A stretch of DNA of 64,000 nucleotides from Pycnococcus provasolii (GCA_049487715.1 CP150564.1:620001-684000), one strand, 5' to 3'. Positions 48,618 through 59,305 are shown, counted from the first letter of the stretch. Made by a program: numbers and translations. Notes: a model not told the origin generated them from the letters alone.

Positions 48618-49241
48618 GTGGGAGACGGCTTGTGAAGTAAGTTGGATAGGTAGAAGTGTAGGGTACAGTGCGTGGTTGTATCTGAGGTGGTGAGTGAGCA
48701 GGTGACACAGCGGTCGCCTTGCGTGTTCGTGGGAATGAAGACGGAAAGGGAGGGGAAGGGGAAAGTTCGACCCGCGGAAGACGGAGGGAGAGGAGAGCGA
48801 AGCAGGCCACGGGGCCCTGACCTTCGCAGCAGACCAAAAGTCGGCTCGGCGATAATCCCCGTAGACAGAGTTAGGGTTTGGGAACACATCCGGAGAGTTT
48901 TCGGGGTTCCAGACAAAAGAAGTTCCCGAGCAGTTGACCCGAAGCTCTTCTTCTTCAACATAAACTTCTCCACAGACTAATAAGAAAATGGAATAACGGT
49001 CCAAGAGTGTATCCCCCGATTGCGGGAGTACAAGGGGACCCGGGGAGCACCCACCGCGTGTGTTGTGCTCTGCTGTGTTGTGTTCCCTCTTTTTCTTTTT
49101 TTGTGCCCCATTCCATCCGTCGTTGTTGCCTCCCGCCATTCTCATTCCCCCTCGCCCTCCCCCTCTCCTTCTCATTCTCCCCCTGCCCGTCGTCGTCCTC
49201 CTCCTCGGCGTCGTCGTTGGCGTCGGTGTCGTTCTTGTCCC
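48618..49241. other. Divergent promoter region of DDX6 and MinE
   Basis: No gene seen. It holds TTAGGGTTTGGG (48871) and TTCGGGGTT (48900-48908), and C/T-rich sequence from 49130 to 49240 preceding the MinE ATG. The MinE frame is open through 49020 but starts there with TTG. Confidence 0.5.
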
Positions 49242-49895
49242 ATGGGACCTTGTGTGTTCTCGACCTCTTGCCTTCTCATGTCACGCTCCTGCCCTGGTAC
49301 AACTCCTCCTTCTCCTCTTAGGAGACTCGCTCTGCACTCTCGTTCACCTCGGTTTACTCCTCCTCCTAAGATGTCTCAACTTTCGTGTACGCCGGCCTTG
49401 TGTCGTCGGCGCAGCTGCTCGGAACCACATTTCGCTTCACGTCGACTCAGAAGCTCTTCTTCCAGCACTTCCAGCACCTCAGGAGGATCGGCTCCGTCGC
49501 AAAGAAAGAAACCCAAGACGTTCTTTGAACGACTGCATGCCGCATTTCGAACGTTCTTTCCAGCCAAACCAACCGCAAACTCGGCGCGAGTCGCGGCGAA
49601 AAATAGACTGCGCATGATTCTTGTCGCTGACAGGTGCGCACTTGCGCCGGAGTCTATCGTGGAGATGAGGCAGTCGATCGTTAACGCACTCAGTGACTAC
49701 GTCGAAATCGAAGACGAGGAGGGAACACTAGGCGTCGACGTGTCCGTCACAACAGACGAGGAACTTGGAACCGTTTACAGCGTCAGCGTGCCGGTGAAGC
49801 GCGTGCGTGCGGAATTCCGCGATTCTGACGTCGAAGAAATGTCGTCGAGGGTCGAGGGTGGTGGATACCGCGACATTGACATCAAGTGGGAGTGA
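49242..49895 (+). CDS. minE: Plastid division site factor MinE, nuclear-encoded
   Basis: Topological specificity factor that, with MinD, positions the plastid FtsZ ring. The 217-residue protein has a Ser/Arg/Pro-rich transit peptide (about 1-85), then the MinE domain. [15 protein letters not shown] forms the N-terminal membrane or MinD-contact region. [20 protein letters not shown] leads into [16 protein letters not shown], the conserved contact helix and specificity domain. [12 protein letters not shown] is the end of the beta sheet. The C-terminal extension (about 25 residues) is acidic. Start: the first ATG (49242, CCCATGGGA) inside a longer frame. TGTAA lies 36 nt past the stop. A nuclear gene with a simple transit peptide supports a primary plastid. 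Confidence 0.93.
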   Translation: MGPCVFSTSCLLMSRSCPGTTPPSPLRRLALHSRSPRFTPPPKMSQLSCTPALCRRRSCSEPHFASRRLRSSSSSTSSTSGGSAPSQRKKPKTFFERLHAAFRTFFPAKPTANSARVAAKNRLRMILVADRCALAPESIVEMRQSIVNALSDYVEIEDEEGTLGVDVSVTTDEELGTVYSVSVPVKRVRAEFRDSDVEEMSSRVEGGGYRDIDIKWE

Positions 49896-50045
49896 AGTAT
49901 TGTTTTTCTTTCTATTTTTCTCGTCGTCGTTGTAAACAGCAAAACGCAATCACCAACTCCTCCTTTTTTTGGTTTTTCTTTTTCACCTCTTTCCCCGTAT
50001 ATAAAAAAAGTAGTTTTTTCTTTCTCACAAATTGGAATTAAAATA

Positions 50046-50067
50046 TTAATGGGCCGAGAGCACAACG

Positions 50068-50098
<31 letters not shown>

Positions 50099-53000
50099 GT
50101 CGATGCTGGTGCTGCTGCTTCTCAAGCTCGCCAGCCATAGCCAAGATCCCATCCAACTCCGCCCGAAAGCTTTCTAGCTCACGCTTGTTGCCCACAAGCT
50201 CAGCCTCCATGCGACGCTCGCGAGCCGTGCGCGAACCGTCTCGAGGCATGGCACTTCCAGGAGCGGCTCCTCCTGTCTTAGCAACCTCGCGTGCACGCGC
50301 ACTCATCTCACGCAGCTGTTCGCCTCGCTCATCGCTCAGCTCGCTGAGTTCGCGCACCTTCGAACGCAAATGTGCAACCTCGCCGGTAGGATGGTCGACG
50401 CGATCCTGCAGACGATGTACCGTCGCCTCCGCATCTGCTCGACCACGCTCTGCCGCGTGCAGGCGATCGCGCAGACTTCCCGCAATCGCCTCCGCACTTT
50501 CGCACCGCGCTTCCAAACGCGCCGCTTCCTCGCATCGAGCCTGCAGCGACTTGACGCGCTCCTCGAAGCCTGCGACGCGATCTCTGTGCTCCTCCTCCGT
50601 CGATTTCAGCTCGCGACGGTGCGCATGCCTCTCCTCCGCGCTGCGCTCAACCTCCTGCACGAGAGCCGCCTGCTGACGCTCATACGCCGACTGCAACGCC
50701 GAAAGGCGCAGCGACACTTCCGCATCGTCTGCGGGAAGCATGGCGGACGGCAGAAAGTGTGGTGCTGGTGGCAGCACCTCGTTGTTTTCCGTCTGAATCG
50801 CGGTGCTACAGCATGGTGGCCGTGCTCGCTGCTGCGCCGCCGCCGCCGTCGCTGACGGCCGGGGCGCCGTCTGTGGCCGCGTCGGTGGTACGGCGGAAGC
50901 TGCCGCATCTGCCGTCATCGATCGCAGCTGATCCTGCAGCGTGCGCACTTTCTTGCCGTAGAACGTCCTCAGCTCCGCAACCTGCGCCTCAAGCTCCTTC
51001 ACGCGATATGGTCGACTCTCCGACTTAGCGCGGCTTGTCTCCCAGGCACCCTTAAGGCGCAAATGCTCCTGACGCAGCGCACGCAGCTGCTTCTCGTGCT
51101 CCTGTTCAGCCGACAGAAGTCTCGATTCGAGTTCCTCATTGTCAGCCCTGAGGCGTCGCATCTCCTCACGCTCCTCTGGGGAAGGTGCCGCCGCGGCGAC
51201 CATCGCGGAGATGGAATTCGGATGACGCCTTCGAAGTGCCTCGGTGAGGTCAGCCACCTGCCTCTCAAGCTCGCGAACGCGTGCGGATGTCACGAGTCGA
51301 GCCGTCTTGGACGTCTGCCGAGGCGGTGACGGCGTCGCTGGCGGAGCCGTCGCCGCTTCCGCGTCATCCACCTTGACCACCGCATCCTCCTTAGCTGTGC
51401 CGGCCGGCACGGGCTGCTGCTGCCCGCGTGCCGCGCCGCGATTCTTCTCCGCGCCCATGCGAGCGTCGAAGTACGCGCAGCGGCGCTCCAGCCGCACGAT
51501 CGTCTCAGCCTGCTCGCGCAACTTCGCGTCGCTTTCTGTGACAAGCGCCTGATTTTCAGCGTACCAGGCAACCTTTTTCTTAAGTTCCGCCACCTCGGTA
51601 AGCAGGTTGCCGTGCTCCATCTTCAGAGCCGCAACATCTGCCGCATCGTCCGCAGGCAGAGATGCGGATTCTGGAGAGATGGATGCTAAGTCGACGCCGT
51701 TCAGGCGTGCCTCCATCTCCCTGCGCGCGGCGCGAGACGCCTGCAGCTCACTCTGCATTTCCTCCTCGCGCGATGCGTGCTGGCGACGCACGTGCGCGAG
51801 CTCCTCCTCGAGCTCGTGCACGCGCCGCGACGCCGCACCTTCATCCATGCGACGCTCCTCGCGCCCAGTGTGCTGCGAGTGCAGAGCAGCAATCTCCTCG
51901 AGGTGGCGCTCTGCCGTGGCCTTGGCCGCGCTCTGCGCCTGCTTAAGTGCCTTGGCAGCCGCCTCGTTCTCTGCCTGGTATCCTTTGAGGAGCGTCTCCT
52001 GCTCGAGCATCTCGCGCTTGAGCTCAGCGAGCTCTTCGCCACGCAGCTCCACCACGTCGTCCGCGCCCGCCGCGCGAATGCGGCCTTTTGCCGACTCGCC
52101 TTCAACTTCCGATAAGCGCTGCGACAGCACCGCACGCTCCTTCGACACAAGAGCTACGCGGCGCTCGTTCTCGTCTCGCATCCGCGCCTTCTCGCGTTCG
52201 TGGAACTTGCGCTGCTCCGCCGTCTGCGATCTAGCGTCGCGCAGCTGACCCTCAACTTCGCTTCGCCTCGAGCGCTCCTGGTCGAGCAGCCTGCGCAGCT
52301 CCGCCTCACGCGTCTGGCTTGCGCGTAGTTCTCGCGCGGCAGCCTTTTCTGGACTGCTCACTCCCGCGTGCTGCACCTGGAGAGCCTCAAACTTAGCGGC
52401 CAACATCTCGTGACTCAGGTCCTCAGGCTCAGGCGCAGGCGCGTGCACCGAAGCTGCACCGCCGCCGGTTGCCGCCGCCGCCCCCCCCCGAACTGCTGCC
52501 CGCGGTTCGTGGACGCGGCGGGGAACTACCTAATCTCGCGCTCGCCTGACCGAGCGCAGTTGCAGATTGTGCAAGCCCACCACGTCCAAGCGCGTTCAGC
52601 CCGCGTGGTGCTGGGCCGACATTTCCCGTCGACCGGCTGGTGGGCCCGCTATCGCGGGCAGCGCTCTTTGATGTTTTCGCGGGTGAAACGCTCTGCTTCG
52701 GGTGCTGTGCCGACGGAGCCGACGTCGGCCGCGTGGGCCCTGTTCGTGGCCTAGCAGCACTGGAAGCGGCGCCCACACCTGGCGCGGGTGGCGGTGCACC
52801 CGGTGGTGGACGAACACCTGGCGGCGCAGGTGTCGGTCCCTTCGGTCTGCCGAGGGCAGAGAGCACGGCAGACTTCGTCACCCCGCCTGTTGGCGGCGAC
52901 GTGTCGTCGTTTTCGTCGTCAGCATTGAGCGACGCGACGACGTCGTCAGTTCGGCTGAGCAGAGAATAGTTCACGGCGGCTCCCACGGCGTCCTGTGCGA

Positions 53001-53418
53001 GCGCGTGCGTCGTCGTCCCCTCGCCGCTCGCGTCGTCGTCAGCGTGCCATTCACGCTCGAGTTTCGCAAAGAACCGCGCCTTGGACGTCTCCTCCGACTC
53101 GCTGTCCGTGCACAGGTCCACCGACTCTCTGATATCGCTAATCTGTGAAATGACGCTCGCTCGTACGTGCTGCTGCGCGTGTTCTTCGTCGTGCTTTCCT
53201 GCGTGTGCAAGGCTCGCCATGACGGGCGTCGGCGGTTCTTGCGAGGTGGTAACGTCGAAGTCGAGGTTTCTCTTCGCCTTGCTTCCCGCCTGTTCTTCCC
53301 CGACGTCGGCGTCGCTTCTCTCTGGCACTGCAAGTTTCGCGAGCGACGGCGCCACCTTGGGCGAGACGGAGGGCGCGGGTTCCGCAGGCGCGCCGCTGCT
53401 GTTATCTGCCGGCGCCAT
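50046..53418 (-). CDS. CEP162-like coiled-coil protein, apparent frameshift in a C9 tract
   Basis: Two overlapping frames read as one gene. The N-terminal part (ATG 53418, stop 52429, 329 residues) is Pro/Ser-rich and disordered, with an acidic KLEREWHADDD segment. The C-terminal part (open up to about 52535, stop 50046, about 800 residues) has no usable ATG at its start. It is a long coiled coil with RVRELERQVADLTEALRRRH, then a HPNSISAMVAAAAP block and KELEAQVAELRTFYGKKV. This arrangement resembles the C-terminal half of CEP162, a centriole distal-end/transition-zone protein needed for ciliogenesis; the family call is moderate. It ends in a poly-Gln run. The frames meet at a nine-base C run (52481-52489): one base fewer there would give a single open frame. 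A 34- or 37-nt GT...AG intron just upstream would do the same. Confidence 0.6.
50070..50098 (-). repeat. CAG/CTG trinucleotide run (poly-Gln)
   Basis: Nine consecutive CTG triplets on the plus strand encode the Gln run at the C terminus of the CEP162-like protein. Confidence 0.95.
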
Positions 53419-53869
53419 GACAGCGGCGCCGTGCGGTGCTGCTGCGAGGCTGTGGGAAGGGGCCGGGGGAAGGGGGGAGAGGGAAGGAAGGGGGTCGACC
53501 TCTGGGTCGACCTCGGAAAGGGTGCGCGGGAAATCGATGATGGCCAGCAACGCAGAGCATCAACGATCAGAGAGGCATCAGTCAGTACTTCCTCTCCCCT
53601 GATCCCATCCGCCCTTCGCAAGAGGTCCTTGCAAGGGACCCCGCGTTGGCGAACCCCGCTTAAATTGGCGTTTGGAAAAGCATAGGGGATACCCAACGAG
53701 GATTAAGCCCGCAGGTTACATGTGGGCCGCGGGCGGAGGAGGGCGGAGGGAAAGGGAAAGGCAAGGGAACGGGACGGGACGGAGGGGGGGCGCGGAAAAG
53801 GGGCGTTCAAACCCGGCGCTTTGACCTCAATCTTTCACCACGCACCCACGTCTCAGCTATCCCTCCTTC
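53419..53869. other. Divergent promoter region of the CEP162-like and EML genes
   Basis: No gene seen. It contains the near-palindrome GGTCCTTGCAAGGGACC (about 53622), GAACCCCGC (53648) and G/A-rich repeats (53730-53800). The shared 5' region of two cytoskeletal genes may allow co-expression, which is inference. Confidence 0.5.
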
Positions 53870-56800
53870 ATGGCGACGTTTGGAGAGACGACGTCGCGAA
53901 GGCTGGGGGGCGTCATTGCCAAGGCGAACGCAGGAGGGGCAGGGCCAGGTGACGGGGGCAAGAGACGCGTGGGGGCAGGCGGCGGCGGCGGCGCATTTCT
54001 TGGAGGCGCCACCTTCGGCAAGGCCGCCACGGGCAGGCTGGCAGCCGTGCCGGAGACAAACGCGAACAAGGCGGCCGCGGCGTACGGGCCGGGAAACGCG
54101 AGCGGGGCGCCCACCAAGCGTGCACTCAGCGCAAAGCGCAACTTTGGCGCGCCGGGACTGGGGGGCGCGAAGTTCTCGCAGGCGAACCGATTCGGAGGAG
54201 GTCACGCGGGAAGCCCGTCGAAGCCAAACGCAACGCGGCCAGGTTCGGCAAAGCTCAATGCCACCACGGCAGGTGCCACACGCCCTGCGTCGCGCGGCGG
54301 TGCAGCAGCGTCGCTCTGGCCGGAGGAAAAGCCCGTGCGCAGGTTCATCGAGGCGCCGCAGCCGAGGCGTGCGGCGCTCGCGTCGTCCAGCCGGCCTGCA
54401 AGCGCTCGTCCGGACAACAGGTACACTGCGCCCGCCGCCACGTCACGCCCTCCACGAACTCTTTCGGCACACGCAACCACTCGGCGTGCGGGTGCCACGA
54501 CGGCACCTCAGCAGCACCCTGGCGAGGTTGCCAGCACGGTGCCACACGAAGCTCCCGACGACGCCAGCTCCGTCGGCGGCGACGAAGGCCAAGTCGTGAC
54601 GCAGGCGCACATCTTTCAGCTGGAGGAGGAGCTGCGGGGCGCTCTGAAGGAGCACCGCTCGATCCACGAGCTGGAGCGCGACATGCTGATGAGGATATTC
54701 CGAGACGTCGACGACGGCAGCGGCGAGGTGGACGAGAACGAGTTCCGCAAGATTTGCAAACGATCGCCGCCGCGCGGTCTCGGGATTCCGGTGAGCCGCC
54801 AGGAAGTGAGTGCAATTTTCGCCAAGCTTGGGTACGCGGGTCGGAGCATGCCCTACGACGTCTTCGCGATGCACCTGCTTGCAAGGCAGAGCCGGCAGCT
54901 CGCGAGCGACGCACCCGTGCGCAAGGGAACCTTCGTCATCGGCGAAAGTACAAACTTTCATGGCAAGGTGCTCTATCCACAGTGCCGTAAGCCCGTGTAC
55001 ACGCCCAGCGACTGGAATCCGAGCTTGGCGGAGCGCAGCGGGCAGGTGCCGGATGCCGAGCTCCACTTGGAGTTCGTGTACGGCTACGGTGGCCTATCTA
55101 ACGGCATGAACAACCTGCACCACATTGCTGGCGACGGCAGCGAGGTGGTATACTACGCCGCAGGCGTCGGGATCGTGTACAACAAGAACACGCACCAGCA
55201 GCGTTTTTTCCTCGGCCACACGAACGACATTCACTGCCTTGATGTGTGCAAGGCGGCAATCACCTACCAAGACGAGGAGTTTCCCGCGCGATCGCTTGTC
55301 GCGACTGGGCAGGCATGTACGCCAGACGACGATCCGAGCGTGAGCATATGGGACGCGCGCAAGGGAAGCCAGACACACCCCGACTCTATTGAAGTTGCGC
55401 GCCTCGCGCTTGATCGCGCGTGCCGAAGCGTGAATGTGTGCCAGTTCAGCCCAGACGGCAAGTATCTTGTTGCTGTGGGCACAGACAACAGCCACACCGT
55501 GCATGTATTCGACTGGCGGCGCGGCGAGCTCCTCGCGACGGGTAATGGGTACCAAGCAGATCCGTGCAAAGTTTATGGGTGCGTATGGAACCCGTACAAC
55601 ACCACGCGCGGCGAGTTTGTGACATATGGGCACGATCACGCGAAGCTGTGGCGCGAGGGTGACGGCGGGAAGTGGTCGGGCACGAAGATGCGCTTTGGTG
55701 GCAAGGTTGGCCTGCAGTCGATTACGAGTGCGTGCTTCCTCCCGCCAGTGGACTACGAGGAGTCAAATGCCGTTGCGACTGGAACAGCCAAGGGGCAAAT
55801 TTACGTTTGGCGCGACGGAAACGCCATCCGCTCCATTAACGCACACCGCACCGGCGCGCCAGTCATACTTCCCGACGGCGTGCAAACATTTGGAGGCGTG
55901 CGCGCCCTGCAGCTCACCGCAGACGGCAAGGCTATGCTGAGCGGCGGTGCAGACGGCATGGTGCACAGATGGGACGTGACGCGCGAGTTGACTGAAAAGT
56001 GCCGCATGGACACGACAGTGCACTCGGTGCTTCTCGAGTCTCCGTACAAGAACGAGACACCACCGTCGATTCGCGCATTGGATATGCTCCCCGGTGGCGA
56101 CGGCTTCGTGATTGGAACGAACCGATGCGATGTGTGGGAGGTTTCGAAGGGTGACGACAGCGCATGGGCAATGGAGGTGCTCATCTACGGCCACACCGCG
56201 GACCTGTACGGCCTTTGCTGGCACCCTGCACTGCCCACGGTCTTTGCCACCGCCGCGGAGAGCTCTCGCGTGTTCATCTGGGACGCGGAAGATCGTGTCG
56301 TGCTCGCGACGTGCGGCGTCGGCTTCGCCTGCCGCTCGGTGGCATTCTCGCCGAATCGCATCGATGCCGGCGATGGCTCGCCCACCCATCACCTTGCCGT
56401 AGGAGGCAAGGCTGGACGACTTCGCGTGCTCGCCGTTCAGCTTGGAGAGCAGACGACTGTGAAACCCATGTTCGATGCTAAGGACTGCACGCAGGCGATT
56501 GACGATATCAAGTACAGCCCAACGTCGAAGTACCTCGCCGTCGCAAGTCACGATACCTGCATCGATATCTACAGCGTTCGACGCGGGTACCAGCACATGC
56601 ACCGGTGCAACGGCCACTCGGCGACGGTTAGCCACCTGGACTGGAGCGCGGATGGATCGATTTTGCAGTCAAATTGCAACGCGCACGAGATTCTCTACTG
56701 GGACCCGAAAACGGGCAAGCAGATCGCCGCGAATCAGCGCGACCAGGAGTGGAACAGCTGGACGCTCACGCTCGGCTTCGGCGTCATGGGTATCTGGCCT

Positions 56801-57244
56801 GACTATTCCGACGGTTCGGACATAAATGCGTTGCATCGCAACCACGGTAAGGATTTGGTCGCAACGGCGGACGATTTTGGGCTCGTCAAACTGTTCAATT
56901 ATCCGTGCGTATGTGAAGATTCTCCCTATCGAGGATACCGTGGTCACTCGAGCCACGTGATGAATGTGAGGTGGTCGCCGACGGACAGATGGGTGACTTC
57001 TGTTGGTGGGTACGACAGATGCGTGTTTCAGTTCACGTTTTCACGTCTTGAGCCTCCGCCACCTCCTCCCGTGGTCAAGACGGTGTGGTCTGCCATTGAC
57101 GACTCTGGGAAGTACATGGGCTTCACAGATGTTGTCGAGGGCGAGGAAGATCAGGTTGGTCAGGTTGGCCATCTTCCTTCCGTCGCTGAGAGTATTTCGA
57201 TAGACGACGACGACGGCGACGACGACGGCGAAGATATCTTTTAG
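53870..57244 (+). CDS. EML-type (HELP + WD40) microtubule-associated protein with EF-hand
   Basis: Echinoderm-microtubule-associated-protein-like protein, expected to bind microtubules, often axonemal in protists. The 1124-residue protein has a basic Gly/Ala-rich disordered N terminus (about 1-240), a coiled segment (AHIFQLEEELRGALKEHRS) and an EF-hand (RIFRDVDDGSGEVDENEF, about 270-290). The HELP motif region follows (about 395-440: FVYGYGGLSNGMNNLHH, VVYYAAGVGIVYN, FFLGHTNDIHCLDV), then tandem WD40 blades to about 1085 forming the EML double propeller. The C terminus is acidic (about 12 Asp/Glu). The ATG at 53870 is preceded by CTTC and gives the first Met in frame. It is convergent with the tektin-like gene, 77 bp between stops. 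Confidence 0.9.
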   Translation: MATFGETTSRRLGGVIAKANAGGAGPGDGGKRRVGAGGGGGAFLGGATFGKAATGRLAAVPETNANKAAAAYGPGNASGAPTKRALSAKRNFGAPGLGGAKFSQANRFGGGHAGSPSKPNATRPGSAKLNATTAGATRPASRGGAAASLWPEEKPVRRFIEAPQPRRAALASSSRPASARPDNRYTAPAATSRPPRTLSAHATTRRAGATTAPQQHPGEVASTVPHEAPDDASSVGGDEGQVVTQAHIFQLEEELRGALKEHRSIHELERDMLMRIFRDVDDGSGEVDENEFRKICKRSPPRGLGIPVSRQEVSAIFAKLGYAGRSMPYDVFAMHLLARQSRQLASDAPVRKGTFVIGESTNFHGKVLYPQCRKPVYTPSDWNPSLAERSGQVPDAELHLEFVYGYGGLSNGMNNLHHIAGDGSEVVYYAAGVGIVYNKNTHQQRFFLGHTNDIHCLDVCKAAITYQDEEFPARSLVATGQACTPDDDPSVSIWDARKGSQTHPDSIEVARLALDRACRSVNVCQFSPDGKYLVAVGTDNSHTVHVFDWRRGELLATGNGYQADPCKVYGCVWNPYNTTRGEFVTYGHDHAKLWREGDGGKWSGTKMRFGGKVGLQSITSACFLPPVDYEESNAVATGTAKGQIYVWRDGNAIRSINAHRTGAPVILPDGVQTFGGVRALQLTADGKAMLSGGADGMVHRWDVTRELTEKCRMDTTVHSVLLESPYKNETPPSIRALDMLPGGDGFVIGTNRCDVWEVSKGDDSAWAMEVLIYGHTADLYGLCWHPALPTVFATAAESSRVFIWDAEDRVVLATCGVGFACRSVAFSPNRIDAGDGSPTHHLAVGGKAGRLRVLAVQLGEQTTVKPMFDAKDCTQAIDDIKYSPTSKYLAVASHDTCIDIYSVRRGYQHMHRCNGHSATVSHLDWSADGSILQSNCNAHEILYWDPKTGKQIAANQRDQEWNSWTLTLGFGVMGIWPDYSDGSDINALHRNHGKDLVATADDFGLVKLFNYPCVCEDSPYRGYRGHSSHVMNVRWSPTDRWVTSVGGYDRCVFQFTFSRLEPPPPPPVVKTVWSAIDDSGKYMGFTDVVEGEEDQVGQVGHLPSVAESISIDDDDGDDDGEDIF

Positions 57245-57321
57245 TAACCTTTACTCTTGAAAAAGGAATCGACCAAGTTTTTACACCTCCTTTTTTTTTG
57301 AAATTTAAAAGAGACGCTCTT

Positions 57322-58686
57322 TCACAGGTTGATGTCATTCCCCCTTGTGAGCGATGCCTTGAGAGAATGGACGGTGCTCTCCATCGCCTGACGCGAGTTC
57401 CGTGCCGCCTCGAGCTCCTCCTCGAGCTCCTCGATGCGCGCCATCGTGTTCGACTGCTGCGTTCCCGCGGCTGTTGTCGCCATCAGGGTGGTCGCCACCG
57501 TCGCCGGCGGCACGGCACTGAGCGTGGGTCTTCCGTCCAGCATCAGGCATCGGGCATCCATGTCATAACTGCGGTTTTTGTCCGCTATGTTCGCCACCAG
57601 CTGCGCCTCGCTTGCCCTGAGCGCGGACGTCTCGCGTCCGACAAGTCGGATTTTTTCATTCAAATTCTTAATGATATACTTGAGCTCCTGCACCTCCTGG
57701 CTGAGCGCATCTTCCACCTCGTCGTGCACGAGCTCGCGTCCCGGGCGCTCCTTTCGCATCATGTACCGCTGCTGTGCGAGCATGAGAGGTTCGCGCTTGT
57801 CTGCTAGCGCCGCCTCGAGTTCAGCCTTGCGCGCGTCAGCAGCCGCGATCTCGGCTTGCACCTCCGCGAGCTTAGCACGAAGCTCCATTCGCACGGCGTC
57901 CGTTGAAGCGAGTTTCTCCTTGAGCGCTGCGCAGAGGCGCTCTTCGCCAGCCTTCTCCGCAGACCTCGACTGGTCTACAACGCTGCCAATGGTGCTGCGC
58001 AGGCGCGTTGCCTCGACGTGCTTCTTACCGGCAGCCTCCACCTCGTATTCCGTGTTCGCCTGCCAGTTGTGCGGGTGCGTAAGATTCTTACGCTGCAGAT
58101 TGGCATCTTGCGCCGCGAGCTCCGGCTTATCGAGGCCAAGAACACGCATGTCAAGATCGATAGCTGCGGACTTGTCAAGGTAGTCTGCGTTAAGCCGTCC
58201 ATGGATTCCGTTCAGGCTCTTGATATCCTCATCCGTGTTCTCGATGCACGTTTGAAGTTTGTCAATGGAGATGGACAGTAGCTTGTTCTGCGAACGCAGG
58301 TTCGACTGCACGTCGTCGTTTGTCATCTCTCGCTCCGGCCTCTCCGCGCGCACGTCCATGCGCCTCTCGTTCACATCAAGGAGCTGTTGCTTGCGCGCCT
58401 TGAGCCTGAGAAGCTTGGTTCGTGTGTTGACGAGCGACTTGAGCTCGGCGTCCGTGTTTTCCATCGTGCTTCCGACAAGGTTTTTCAACGCCGTCGTCTT
58501 CGAGAGCTTTGAGCGCAGTGCATTTTCCACAGCCTCCTGCGCCTTGGTTGTCTGCACGGCGTAGTTGTCCTGCATGACTGTGCTCTGTCCGCGCACGACG
58601 GTGGACACGTTCTGGATGCCTGTTGCGATCTTGACCTGTGTGTCGGACTCCGACCTCCAGTCGAACGGCGGGCGGTACCCTCCCAT
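57322..58686 (-). CDS. Tektin-family axonemal coiled-coil protein
   Basis: Tektins form filaments inside ciliary doublet microtubules. The 454-residue size and two-half organisation fit the family. Each half has a long coiled coil, then an ERPxRE segment (ERPEREMTNDDVQSNLRSQ; ERPGRELVHDEVEDALSQEV) followed by a helix and a loop of the type DKSAAIDLDMRVLGL or DKNRSYDMDARCLML, corresponding to the tektin RPN and LxDKxxAxxID/C motifs. The canonical RPNVELCRD nonapeptide is not exact, so this is a divergent member. Start: the ATG at 58686 (MGGYRPPFDWRSE). The upstream TGTTTTG repeats (58735-58780) lie in the leader. TGTAA (minus sense, 57281) lies 37 nt after the stop. Confidence 0.8.
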   Translation of the reverse strand: MGGYRPPFDWRSESDTQVKIATGIQNVSTVVRGQSTVMQDNYAVQTTKAQEAVENALRSKLSKTTALKNLVGSTMENTDAELKSLVNTRTKLLRLKARKQQLLDVNERRMDVRAERPEREMTNDDVQSNLRSQNKLLSISIDKLQTCIENTDEDIKSLNGIHGRLNADYLDKSAAIDLDMRVLGLDKPELAAQDANLQRKNLTHPHNWQANTEYEVEAAGKKHVEATRLRSTIGSVVDQSRSAEKAGEERLCAALKEKLASTDAVRMELRAKLAEVQAEIAAADARKAELEAALADKREPLMLAQQRYMMRKERPGRELVHDEVEDALSQEVQELKYIIKNLNEKIRLVGRETSALRASEAQLVANIADKNRSYDMDARCLMLDGRPTLSAVPPATVATTLMATTAAGTQQSNTMARIEELEEELEAARNSRQAMESTVHSLKASLTRGNDINL

Positions 58687-59305
58687 GCCCGGCCGCTTGA
58701 GCGTGTTGCCCTGGGATATGCGCAGGTTCTGCGTGTTGTTTTGTTGTGTTTTGTTTTGTTTTGTTTTGTTGTGTGAAAGGGATTGTGAGTGTACGTTGTT
58801 GCGAGCTACTGCAGTTGTGTGTGACGTGTCCAGCAAGCCGAGCACGTACAGCGAGGTTGACGCCGTTGGAGTCGTGTCCGTATCCCGGCATGGTGAGCGT
58901 CGAGCGAGGGTGGGACTGTGGTAGTAAGGGTGCCCGAGGGGGAGGGGGAGGGCGAGGGAGAGGGAGAGGTTGAGGTAGAGGCGCCTCTTCTCTTCTCTTC
59001 TCTCTCCTCTTCTCCTCTTCCCTTGGAGGAGAAAGAAAGAACGAGCCCCATGTGGTAGGCTACATACGTCCTTCGAGAGCCCACGGGCATGGGGTGGCCG
59101 GCGGGAACCAGCCACCTAGGCGAAGGAGGAAGGCTGCAGGGACCCGACCAGGAACGGGGGACCCGCACGAACCTCCTAGCGACAATTGGGTCTACTGCTC
59201 CCGACTTCCCACCTCGCTCGTCGTGGCTTCTAACTGTGTTTCTAACGGCTCCTCTGATGCTCCTGCCATCCCTCGATCGTTAGGGTAATAAACCTGGATA
59301 GGGTT
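58687..59305. other. Intergenic, upstream of tektin
   Basis: No gene seen. TTTTG-type repeats (58735-58780), GGGGGAGGG and CTCTTCT low-complexity sequence (58925-59020) and TTAGGGTAATA at 59281. The minus-strand frame stays open across much of it without an ATG and is not credible coding. Confidence 0.5.

Noticed and set aside
47232-48635. 467-codon frame antisense to DDX6
   Set aside because: Exact shadow of a conserved helicase gene; no recognisable protein features.
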